Shown in pieces: positions 52,573-61,021 of a DNA stretch of 64,000 nt. The stretch's first letter is position 1. Each line of letters begins with the position of its first letter. The stretch spans positions 1 through 64,000 of the forward strand of contig NZ_BAAAFH010000003.1 of assembly GCF_039523435.1 (NCBI RefSeq). The letters are read 5' to 3'. Source of the stretch: Wandonia haliotis. GTDB taxonomy: Bacteria; Bacteroidota; Bacteroidia; Flavobacteriales_D; Crocinitomicaceae. Made by a program: the position numbers and the translations under genes. A model generated the notes under the pieces. It was not told the DNA's origin. It was given only the letters and a program-made list of their open reading frames with translations, and made no database searches.

Positions 52573-54183
52573 CTATCTTATAACAAACTTTTTCGTTAAC
52601 GTCAGCTTTCCTGTCGTTATACGTGCAACATATACACCAACTGATTGTTTTTGAATTTCATGCTGCGAGAAATTCGTCGTTGCAGATTTCCTTTCCAGCA
52701 CCCTTCCTACTGGATCAATAATCTCCACCTGATCTCCTTCTGTCAAACCAACCACTCTGAATGTTCCGTTATTCGGATTCGGAACAATTTCAATCCCATC
52801 GCTATTATTACAGGTCACAATTATTGTTTTAAGAACTACGTGTGTTCCATCATAATCCGTCTGGGACAAACGATAATATCCAAAATCAGAAGTTTTCCTG
52901 TCCAACCAACTATACTCCTGCGTATGATTGGTTGTTCCTGCTCCCTTGATTGTTACTAGGGTTTCCCAACTCAATCCATCTTCACTATACTCAATACTAT
53001 AATAATCATTATTCAATTCTGTAAGAGCCGACCAGGAAAGTAGAACTCCTTCTCCCACACATTCACCACTAAACGCATGTAAAGCAACCGGAAGAATGTC
53101 AGGAAGACCTGCCAACCCTGTAACATAAAATGGTGAAGTTGCTCCTCCATTACCGTCAATTACCAGATAATAGGTCTGACCCGGAGTAGCTGTAAAACAA
53201 TGCGTCTGGTTTCTGTTTGTTCCGGTAACAGCCGAATAAATATTATCCCTCGGGCAGGAAACTACATTCCAGTACATCCCCCCATTTGCTCCGGTACAAG
53301 CATTTCCGTCTCCGTCTGTATTTGGGTCCTGAACAACAATAGACTGTTGGTTGTCAGTCAGACCACTTAAATTTACACAGACTTCTGTTTCTGTCGGCTG
53401 AAATGCGACCCAAACCGTATTATCATTCGAATTATTCCAGGAACAACCAAAAGAAGAAGAAAATGAACCCGAGGAATTCATTCCCGGGATATTCGAACTT
53501 CCGGACATTCCTGAGCTTGTAGAACAAAAAGGACCCCCTGTCCAATTTATAGCATTTACACATTGATTACCCAATCCGCTTGCTTCCTCATACGAAGGAT
53601 CACCAAATACTAACTCCGCTAATGTAACACAAGGAGCCGAGGTCGTACTTTCTGCAAAATAAATCGTCCAAATACCATCTGCATTCTGACCGGCAAAAGC
53701 TGTTTCGATATCTCCACTTGTAGAAAAGACCCCAAATCTACCACTCCCGTTTGAAGCTGTAGCTGTGGAACTTGGAAAACTTGAGTAATCCGGAGCTTTA
53801 TTTAAACAGGATGACTGGTTCCGAAACTGGTAATCTATGCGGTTGGTCGGAGCAACCGTATAATTGGATGTTGTTCCCATCTGTGGAGCAATCTGTACAC
53901 AAGTGCCGGAAGGAGACTTAATATAACAAGAGACAGCACTTAAGTTTCCACCACATGTTGCACTTAACCTAAGACGTATTTCTGCCAGTTGAAGATCTGA
54001 TGTATTCAAAACACCAACCCCTGTTACTGAAAAATTGAATGCTTTGGTTCCCGGTGTACCACATCCGGAATAACTTGTACCATTATCAAGATCAATCGGT
54101 AAAGAATTTGTTGCAGGAAAAGTCTGACTAGTAGCAAGTGCTGTTACAAAAGCACATAAGAGTAAGCTGATTAAATGTTTCAT
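52573..54183 (-). CDS. Secreted exoprotein with P-domain-like N-terminus and type A T9SS tail
   Basis: A 536-aa protein with signal peptide (1-19, ATSQ). Residues about 40-195 resemble the proprotein-convertase P domain (INGIWTIYF-like NADGIWTIYFAES), ending in a Cys-containing strand. About 200-355 form a second domain with several Cys (GCSWNNSNDNTVWVAF, TPGQTYYLVIDGNGG). The shared module is at about 363-455 (LPVALHAFSGECVGEG, FGYYRLSQTDYDGTH). Type A tail EIVPNPNNGTFRVVG ... KFVIR. Single gene on the minus strand within a plus-strand cluster. Confidence 0.8.
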   Translation of the reverse strand: MKHLISLLLCAFVTALATSQTFPATNSLPIDLDNGTSYSGCGTPGTKAFNFSVTGVGVLNTSDLQLAEIRLRLSATCGGNLSAVSCYIKSPSGTCVQIAPQMGTTSNYTVAPTNRIDYQFRNQSSCLNKAPDYSSFPSSTATASNGSGRFGVFSTSGDIETAFAGQNADGIWTIYFAESTTSAPCVTLAELVFGDPSYEEASGLGNQCVNAINWTGGPFCSTSSGMSGSSNIPGMNSSGSFSSSFGCSWNNSNDNTVWVAFQPTETEVCVNLSGLTDNQQSIVVQDPNTDGDGNACTGANGGMYWNVVSCPRDNIYSAVTGTNRNQTHCFTATPGQTYYLVIDGNGGATSPFYVTGLAGLPDILPVALHAFSGECVGEGVLLSWSALTELNNDYYSIEYSEDGLSWETLVTIKGAGTTNHTQEYSWLDRKTSDFGYYRLSQTDYDGTHVVLKTIIVTCNNSDGIEIVPNPNNGTFRVVGLTEGDQVEIIDPVGRVLERKSATTNFSQHEIQKQSVGVYVARITTGKLTLTKKFVIR

Positions 54184-54464
54184 AAAATTAACCTGGTTTA
54201 TTATCGTAATATTATCAATTATTTACGCAAAAATAATTTTAAAAATCACTTCACTGATTCTACAGATAGTTATATCTCCTCTCTCTGGACAAAAATTTCT
54301 CACTAATAATCTAAACGTTAACAAATTAACAGATTGTTACCTTTTTGTTGAAAGCCTGAAATATTTATCGTAAAAAATAACATTTACATCTTCTACTTAA
54401 GAAGATAAGACGAAAAGAAAGATTAAGTTTTATTAATGCTTTTAGAGGAGATAAAGTCGGGTCG
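54184..54464. other. Intergenic region upstream of the 54491 operon
   Basis: About 280 AT-rich bases separating divergent exoprotein genes. No gene or hairpin of note. Confidence 0.4.
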
Positions 54465-54472
54465 TAACTTTG
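54465..54472 (+). promoter_or_regulatory. -7 element of the 54491 operon
   Basis: TAACTTTG matches TAnnTTTG, 19 bases before the ATG at 54491. The -33 region has only TTTAG. Confidence 0.5.
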
Positions 54473-54490
54473 TCAATCAAAAGCTCTGTC

Positions 54491-55042
54491 ATGTCAACAT
54501 CTATCCATTCAAAACTGATTTACAGCCTATTATTATGTATTCCGCTGTTCATCAAAACCACTTCTTTTTCGCAAACGTATGCATCGGAAGAACTCCGTCA
54601 GCAAGCAGAAATATCGGAACGTAAGAAAGCCCACTTGTTAGAGAAAGAACCTCTACCAATCGAATCAAAACATAAATCAGCTCTTCCTGATATATCCCTT
54701 GACGGATATATGTCTACGTACGATGTTACTATCGTTTCGCTTATGGGAGAAAAGCTAAACAATTCTGATCTGGAAGAAGAAGCTGCCAATGAACATAAAA
54801 TATGGCAGGCTTTTCTTCATCCTGAAAAAGAAATGCTTGTTTTCAAGAATAGAGAAACCGGGCACATACGACACTATTCCATCTCAATTAAAAATAACTA
54901 CCTCTACATTCTCTGTGAAAGTTGCGATTTTCCTCCATCGAAAATTACCATTACAGAAAACGGAGGCTGGCTTATGGATATACCTTCTCAGGACGAAGGT
55001 GTAAACGCTTGTTTCAGATACCACTTTAATCCTTCCAAATAA
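54491..55042 (+). CDS. Secreted protein of unknown function
   Basis: A 183-aa protein with signal peptide (about 1-29, ending TTSFSQ). The mature part is charged and mostly helical at first (ASEELRQQAEISERKK), then strand-rich with CESCDF. The ATG at 54491 is chosen over a TTG at 54470, because the latter lies within the -7 element. The stop shares a base with the next ATG (TAATG), so it is coupled to the 829-aa exoprotein gene. Confidence 0.65.
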   Translation: MSTSIHSKLIYSLLLCIPLFIKTTSFSQTYASEELRQQAEISERKKAHLLEKEPLPIESKHKSALPDISLDGYMSTYDVTIVSLMGEKLNNSDLEEEAANEHKIWQAFLHPEKEMLVFKNRETGHIRHYSISIKNNYLYILCESCDFPPSKITITENGGWLMDIPSQDEGVNACFRYHFNPSK

Positions 55043-57531
55043 TGAAAACACTATTTATACTAGTAATCGCACTCAGCATGTCCGTCATCACGCATGCTCA
55101 GATGGCAAATGCAACCTTTACCGTTCGGTTCAACACGATTACTTCTTACGAAGACGGAGGATCAAACAACTGTTATGAAGCAGGTGACGAAGAGTATACA
55201 CTTGCCTATGCACGCTTCTTCGACAATGTAAACGGAGCAACTTCAGGCACCGGATGTTTCACTTGTACGCAAAATGGAACCGGTTGTACCTATGGTTCGG
55301 TTACTACCATGGGTACACGAACCAATACTTCAAACATTCTTACAGCGCAGGTAGATGCATTTGAAGACGACATAGGAGACAGATGCCAATTTAACACTTC
55401 CTGGTACAATGACGATGACTGTCGCTACAATGGGAATGTTGCTTCTATTGATTATAGGGTCGACAGCTATCCTTCTAACGGCACTTACAGAAACTGGCAG
55501 TTCGGAAACCATAATCACCGATTGACGTATTCGTATACCTGGCGCTATTCCGGTTCAGCGAATCAAATCACTCCTTCCTGCACCCAACAGGTTGTAAATT
55601 ATGCTGCCGGAACTATACGTTCCTGGTCCGTTTACCTTACGGCCGGAGTCACCTATAATTTCAACACTTGTTCCAGTGGGACTGCCCATGACTCATATCT
55701 TCGTATATATGCACAGGACGGATATACAATAACTGCTCAAAACGATGATAATTGTGGGGCGCTTTCATCTATTGACTTTACACCTACAACATCGGGGACA
55801 TATTATCTGGAGGTTTCCAGATTTTCCAGACAGGCATTAACTACTCCCGGAGTACTTTCTTACAGTATTGTTACCCCTACAACATCTACCAATGGAGGAA
55901 ACGTAACTGCGTGTGCGGGAACAAATTCTCCAGTTTTAAACGGAAATAATCCGGTTATCGGATCGGGAACATGGACAGCATCCCATCCATCCGTAACATT
56001 TTCAAACGCAAGCAGCCCTGGCTCAACACTTAGTTCAAACACACCGGGAACCTATACTGCGACCTGGACAATAAATAACGGCGGGTGCCTAAGCTCAAGC
56101 AATCTTACAGCTTCTATTCAGCCGGCTTCTGTAGCACCTTCAGGAATTTCAGGAACAGGAAGTGTTTGTGTTGGAAATGCTGCAACTTTATCTGTAAACG
56201 GAGGAAGCCTTAGTACAGGAGCTCAATGGGAATGGTTTACCGGATCCTGTGGAGGAACACCAGTTGGAACGGGATCTTCCATTACTGTGAACCCAGGAAC
56301 TACTCAGGCCTATTATGTCCGTGCTTCTGCAGGAAGCTCCTGCCCCGCAACAGCTTGTGCATCAGGAAGTGTTTCTCTTCCGTCTATCTCCGGGAATTTA
56401 TCTATTGATGGTGAGTCTGCAACCTGTGTTGTTCAGGAAAACGGATGGGTACATTTTTACAATACCTCATCAGGACGTTTATTGTGTGCAATCAATTCCA
56501 ATGGACAGAACCTGGGAAGTGTTTCAGTAACCTCTTATGTTCAGACAGCTCCTTTCAATGTGGATGCCTGCGCTGACCCACAACCTCAGTTTAATACGGC
56601 AACACTTGGAAGACGTTGGGTCATCACACCACAGTATCAACCGACCTCTGCTGTTAGTGTACGGTTGTATTTCCACGCCAACGAATACAATGCATTATCT
56701 CCGGTAGCTAATGCTAATGCAAACGGCAACGATAATACGGTTGGCTACTACGACCTTTCACTCAGTAAATACACGAATTCCGTAAATACAGCTCTTGTCA
56801 ACAGCACTCCTTTTGACAACTGCGCATCTGGTTCCACTACATTACACGGACCTGCCGCATCAGGAACAGCAAACAGCATTATCAGTGGTTTCGATGCCAA
56901 TGGTTTATACACAGAGTATAGTATCGGTAATTTCTCAGAATTCTGGTTACACGGTAGTACAATTAACAGTCCTCTTCCGGTAACACTAACTCATTTCACC
57001 GCCGAATGTACAGAAAGTACCATCGACATCAATTGGGTAACGGAAACGGAGAAAAACTCCGCTTTCTATCGTGTTGAAAAAAGTAGTGATGGTATTAGTT
57101 GGAGCCTTCTTCAGGAAGTTACAGCTGCCGGAACCACACAAATGCAACAGAACTATAGTGTTACAGACAATCGAATTAATGCCGGTTCGGTATACTACAG
57201 ACTTCGACAAGTGGACACAGACGGAACAGAAGAATTGTACGGCCCAATTGCTGCAAATTGTCAACTGCCAACTAATGAAGTAGTCGTTTACCCCAATCCA
57301 AGTAACGGGTCATTTACACTAGAAATTGTCAGTTCAACAGAAATACAATCTGTAACTATCGGTATTTATGATTTAAATGGTAAACTGCTTCTGACAAAGA
57401 AAAGTCCCGTTGTACAGGGAGTCACTACGATTCACTTCAATGATTCTCAACTGGCAAAGGGCACCTACATCATCAAAATACCTGGTGAAGAGAATTACTT
57501 GTTTGTTCCGGTAAAACTGGTTGTACAATAA
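55042..57531 (+). CDS. Large secreted exoprotein with PPC-like and Ig-like domains and type A T9SS tail
   Basis: An 829-aa protein with signal peptide (1-19, THAQ). An N-terminal Cys-rich region (about 25-165) is followed by a pre-peptidase C-terminal (PPC)-like domain (about 180-275, SWSVYLTAGVTYNFNTC, SGTYYLEVS), Ig-like repeats (about 285-460), a further region (about 460-640), the shared module (about 647-745, LPVTLTHFTAECTE ... YYRLRQVDTDGT), and the type A signal (VVYPNPSNGSFTLEI ... PVKLVVQ). Likely a surface or secreted adhesin or matrix protein. Translationally coupled to the 183-aa gene. Confidence 0.82.
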   Translation: MKTLFILVIALSMSVITHAQMANATFTVRFNTITSYEDGGSNNCYEAGDEEYTLAYARFFDNVNGATSGTGCFTCTQNGTGCTYGSVTTMGTRTNTSNILTAQVDAFEDDIGDRCQFNTSWYNDDDCRYNGNVASIDYRVDSYPSNGTYRNWQFGNHNHRLTYSYTWRYSGSANQITPSCTQQVVNYAAGTIRSWSVYLTAGVTYNFNTCSSGTAHDSYLRIYAQDGYTITAQNDDNCGALSSIDFTPTTSGTYYLEVSRFSRQALTTPGVLSYSIVTPTTSTNGGNVTACAGTNSPVLNGNNPVIGSGTWTASHPSVTFSNASSPGSTLSSNTPGTYTATWTINNGGCLSSSNLTASIQPASVAPSGISGTGSVCVGNAATLSVNGGSLSTGAQWEWFTGSCGGTPVGTGSSITVNPGTTQAYYVRASAGSSCPATACASGSVSLPSISGNLSIDGESATCVVQENGWVHFYNTSSGRLLCAINSNGQNLGSVSVTSYVQTAPFNVDACADPQPQFNTATLGRRWVITPQYQPTSAVSVRLYFHANEYNALSPVANANANGNDNTVGYYDLSLSKYTNSVNTALVNSTPFDNCASGSTTLHGPAASGTANSIISGFDANGLYTEYSIGNFSEFWLHGSTINSPLPVTLTHFTAECTESTIDINWVTETEKNSAFYRVEKSSDGISWSLLQEVTAAGTTQMQQNYSVTDNRINAGSVYYRLRQVDTDGTEELYGPIAANCQLPTNEVVVYPNPSNGSFTLEIVSSTEIQSVTIGIYDLNGKLLLTKKSPVVQGVTTIHFNDSQLAKGTYIIKIPGEENYLFVPVKLVVQ

Positions 57532-57616
57532 AAGGATAAAGCAAAAGCACAAACATTCAATGATTATAAATCCGGTACATTTCGCTTTGTAATAATCGCT
57601 TTTGCTTTATCCTTTT
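57530..57616. terminator. 19-bp inverted repeat across convergent gene ends
   Basis: Positions 57530-57548 and 57598-57616 are perfect inverted repeats of 19 bp, separated by 49 bases. The right arm lies inside the 3' end of the minus-strand gene (encoding the KKDKAKA tail) and is followed by T residues. It may act as a long bidirectional terminator for the convergent genes. Confidence 0.7.
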
Positions 57617-58937
57617 TTATTCTTCCCGCTGCTAATACAATAACTAAAAAAGGAAGTATTGGTGCTTTAAATCTTACTAATACTCCAAAAAGGATCGCCG
57701 TAAACCCGACCGAAAATCCAAAAATCAGAATAAACAGTAGTGAAAACGTAAGTAATTCGTTCTTTCTAATCAGACGAATTTTTCGGAATACCCCACCACC
57801 TGAAAAGACAAATTTTAAGGTAAAAAAAATAAAAAGCATACTTTCAATACCACTCACCATTAAAAAAATGCTACCTGATTCCCAAAGAAAGGGGCGATAA
57901 AAAGCAGCAATCAGGGCTGCCGGGAATGTTTTAATCATCCCCCACAATGAATAATCCGTAACCCCCAGATCATATCTTTTTCCCGTATATAAATGGTTTT
58001 GTGCAAAATCCTGCTGAATTAATGCAGCCTCTTCCAGATAGGTTTCCGGTCCTAATGAACCCAAACTACCCTGCGATTGAAAGTAGACAGCTATAACACC
58101 TAATGTAACAATTCCTACCACCGTTCGGAAAACCAGTATCAGCATTTTATTATCACTCATTCTCCTCACAATTGCTGAACTAAAAGCCAGAAAGAGAGGT
58201 GGTAGTATAGCTATCAACATAAAGGGTCTTACATGATAAAGAATAAATAAGTAGAAGACGATTACACATGCACCATACCCTGATAGTTTTTGTTTCCCTG
58301 AAAAAATACCGAAGAATCGGTATACTAAAAACAGCAGGGAAATGTATATAAAGGTATCTTTAGAGATACCACTACACCAAATGGCAACTGTCGGAATAAA
58401 CAATGTTGCAATTGCTGTGTATAATGGTGAAAGAATCGAATACGACCGTACAGTTTCAAAAAGACGCCAACTGGCAAGTGCAGATAAATAACTCAGAATA
58501 AGTGTTATTGCAATGTAGCTGTTAAATGTGAAAAAAGCCAGTATTGAAATCAACTTGGAAACAAACCAGCTTTCAGGCTCGCGATATATCCAGCTGGGTG
58601 GGTATCCCGTATGTAGATTAAATCGCTGAAACTGCATCCCGTGTACGGGCGTTGTAAACATTTCTTCAAAGTATGCCGAGGGATTGTCCCAGAACAGCCT
58701 GTTTAGATTAACTGCACCTTCCCAATATGCTACAGTATCTCCTCCCTGATAGTACAGTACGTAAACCGCAGCAAAAACAACCCCAAAGAAGAGTTTAAAA
58801 AGCACACCCGGAATGAAATACCTGCGGTCTTCACGATCAGCAATCCTTGCTCTTTTTCGAAAAGCAAAAAACAAGATCAGTAACAGCCAGACTAATCCAA
58901 CACCCAAATCTACTATTCCGAACAGTTCGCCTTTCAC
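57564..58937 (-). CDS. Multi-pass membrane protein (EpsG/O-antigen polymerase-like)
   Basis: A 457-aa very hydrophobic protein with about 10-12 membrane helices. The first periplasmic loop contains GGDTVAYWEGAVN, and later SKDTFIYISLLFLV, motifs seen in EpsG-type or mannosyltransferase-like envelope enzymes. The overall match is weak. Appears to start at GTG. Last gene of the minus-strand group behind ctpA, the O-antigen ligase-like gene, rdgB and a flippase gene, which suggests a role in glycan polymerisation. Confidence 0.6.
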   Translation of the reverse strand: MKGELFGIVDLGVGLVWLLLILFFAFRKRARIADREDRRYFIPGVLFKLFFGVVFAAVYVLYYQGGDTVAYWEGAVNLNRLFWDNPSAYFEEMFTTPVHGMQFQRFNLHTGYPPSWIYREPESWFVSKLISILAFFTFNSYIAITLILSYLSALASWRLFETVRSYSILSPLYTAIATLFIPTVAIWCSGISKDTFIYISLLFLVYRFFGIFSGKQKLSGYGACVIVFYLFILYHVRPFMLIAILPPLFLAFSSAIVRRMSDNKMLILVFRTVVGIVTLGVIAVYFQSQGSLGSLGPETYLEEAALIQQDFAQNHLYTGKRYDLGVTDYSLWGMIKTFPAALIAAFYRPFLWESGSIFLMVSGIESMLFIFFTLKFVFSGGGVFRKIRLIRKNELLTFSLLFILIFGFSVGFTAILFGVLVRFKAPILPFLVIVLAAGRIKKDKAKAIITKRNVPDL

Positions 58938-58970
58938 AAAGTGAAGTTAATTAAATTCAATAAATGCGAT

Positions 58971-60404
58971 CTATAGAGCTCCTGATTTAAGGAACCATGT
59001 TTTACGCAACCTGAATACAATAACTAGGATTACGAAAACAAAAGTCATCAAAACAATCTTAAAGAAAAAAGTATGGGTTCCGAAGTCCAAAGCTAAACGT
59101 GAAGAAGTGGTAAATAGTACGTGTACACATGCCACTCCTACCGCAGCCATTACTGTGAAAGGTTTTACTTCAAACGTATAAAACCGGCGGGAAATAACGA
59201 AAACAGTTGCATAATTTACGATACTTGCTCCCAAAGTAGCCAAAGCGGCCCCTTTGATCCCGAAAACAGGAATCAACCAGATGTTAAGTCCAATATTTAA
59301 TATAGCCGCAACAACAGAAACACCTGCTATCCATTTTGTCCTGTTCTGTAAATTCATTCCTGGCGCAAACATGGATAGTCCCGAAAACCAGACAGAAAGA
59401 TACAGCATCGGCATTACATCTGATGCCTGATAAAATGGTTTTTGTGTAAACAGTATTATGGTTTCTTCTGCAAATACAGACAATGTCGTAACAGCAAAAA
59501 GTCCACCAAAAACATACCAGTTAAACAAAACAGACATGTCTGTTTTCGTTTCTTTCTCTTTGTAACGCTGATACAATAGAGGTGCCATTGCCGTAGAAAA
59601 CCCTGAAACAATCAGTGAAATGGCAAATGAAAATTTATACCCGACACTGTATACTCCAAGATCGGTTTTTGTCAAAAAGTAGTTGATACAAATACGATCC
59701 GTTAACGTCAGAAAAACATAGGCAACAGCGGCAGGAACAAGCGGCATGCTATATTTCAGTAATTTTTTCATCAATTTTTCACTGAAAAAGAATTGGTAAT
59801 CCTGCTTAAGTTGGAAAAACTGATAAAGTAGTACAACCGGAACAATAGCGATGGTTGCATAAAACACCCCGTTTATTCCTTTATCCAATACAATGACAAA
59901 AAAGTAGGTGGCTAAAATTCCTAGAAGAGCATGTAAAAAAGAGGCTATAGAAAACTCTACCTTTCTCCGCAATGCCTGCAGGTGTCCACTGAAAAACAGA
60001 AACATTCCGTTCAGAATGATCGAGACAACTGCCAGTATATAGGTTTTAGTATGGCTTGGATGGGTAATTCCCAACACATCAAGTATCGGCTTTCTGAATA
60101 CAATCGCGACCACACCTCCTAGTAACAAGGTTGTGATAATAAACACTAAAGCGGTAGATGAAAGATTTCTTTTCCGAATACTATCCTGATGTGATTCTCC
60201 GAGATACCGGGTTAATCCCTGTCCGATCTGAAAAGAAAATACCGCAGCAAAGAACATGCTGAATACATACAGCAAATCAAGGATTCCATAATCATTGGGA
60301 GAAAAATAGGTTGTAAACACGGGAATCAGTGCTAAACTGATTCCTTTTGCCAGAAAACCGGCCAATGTGTATATTGTTCCCTCTTTTAAAAAGTCCCGGA
60401 TCAC
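58971..60404 (-). CDS. Oligosaccharide flippase family protein (Wzx-like)
   Basis: A 477-aa, ~12-14 helix MOP flippase. N-terminal FLKEGTIYTLAGFLAKGISLALIPVFTTYFSPNDYG is the family signature; polysaccharide biosynthesis C-terminal domain follows. It flips lipid-linked oligosaccharide across the inner membrane. The GTG at 60404 is the natural start, since the next Met is well inside the first helix. Lies between rdgB (42 bases) and the EpsG-like gene (33 bases). Confidence 0.86.
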   Translation of the reverse strand: MIRDFLKEGTIYTLAGFLAKGISLALIPVFTTYFSPNDYGILDLLYVFSMFFAAVFSFQIGQGLTRYLGESHQDSIRKRNLSSTALVFIITTLLLGGVVAIVFRKPILDVLGITHPSHTKTYILAVVSIILNGMFLFFSGHLQALRRKVEFSIASFLHALLGILATYFFVIVLDKGINGVFYATIAIVPVVLLYQFFQLKQDYQFFFSEKLMKKLLKYSMPLVPAAVAYVFLTLTDRICINYFLTKTDLGVYSVGYKFSFAISLIVSGFSTAMAPLLYQRYKEKETKTDMSVLFNWYVFGGLFAVTTLSVFAEETIILFTQKPFYQASDVMPMLYLSVWFSGLSMFAPGMNLQNRTKWIAGVSVVAAILNIGLNIWLIPVFGIKGAALATLGASIVNYATVFVISRRFYTFEVKPFTVMAAVGVACVHVLFTTSSRLALDFGTHTFFFKIVLMTFVFVILVIVFRLRKTWFLKSGAL

Positions 60405-60445
60405 AAGTCTGGTAATTAGGATGAAAGGCTGAAATTAACCAATTA

Positions 60446-61021
60446 TCACTGATTACGAAGAAAATCTATTAATTTTTGTACTGCTCTTCCCCTGTGGCTC
60501 ATAGTATTCTTCTCTTCAAGACTCATTTCAGCAAATGTTTTTCCACAGTTCTCCGGTTCAAATACAGGGTCATACCCAAATCCATTTGTTCCGGATCTGC
60601 CTGCACGAATTATCCCCTCAACGATTCCTTCAAACTGCATAGGCTTCCCTTCCCAAATCAGATGAATCACAGTCCTGAAACGAGCTCTCCTGTTGGATTC
60701 TCCTGACAGTTCTTGCAGCAGCTTATCGATGTTTTTCTCATCTGACTTCTCCTCCCCTGCATACCGTGCTGATTTTACCCCCGGAGCTCCCTGTAATGCT
60801 TCTACTTCCAATCCTGTGTCGTCAGCAAAACAGGCTTTACCGAATTTTGAATAAATTTCTTCTGCTTTAATACGTGCATTCCCTTCCAGTGTTTCCGCTG
60901 TTTCGGGAATATCATCGTAAAACTCAAGATCGGCGAGTGACATTACCTTCATTCCATCAGGCACCAGAGATTGAATTTCCTGTGCCTTATTTCTGTTTCC
61001 CGTAGCAAATACTATCTCCAT
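60446..61021 (-). CDS. rdgB: RdgB/HAM1 family non-canonical purine NTP pyrophosphatase
   Basis: A 191-aa protein with FATGNRNKAQEIQ at the N-terminus (signature) and FADDTGLEVEAL and GVKSARYAGE in the middle, all matching RdgB/HAM1. It hydrolyses dITP/XTP to keep them out of DNA. Its ATG lies within the 3' end of the O-antigen ligase-like gene, overlapping by 35 nt. Confidence 0.94.
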   Translation of the reverse strand: MEIVFATGNRNKAQEIQSLVPDGMKVMSLADLEFYDDIPETAETLEGNARIKAEEIYSKFGKACFADDTGLEVEALQGAPGVKSARYAGEEKSDEKNIDKLLQELSGESNRRARFRTVIHLIWEGKPMQFEGIVEGIIRAGRSGTNGFGYDPVFEPENCGKTFAEMSLEEKNTMSHRGRAVQKLIDFLRNQ

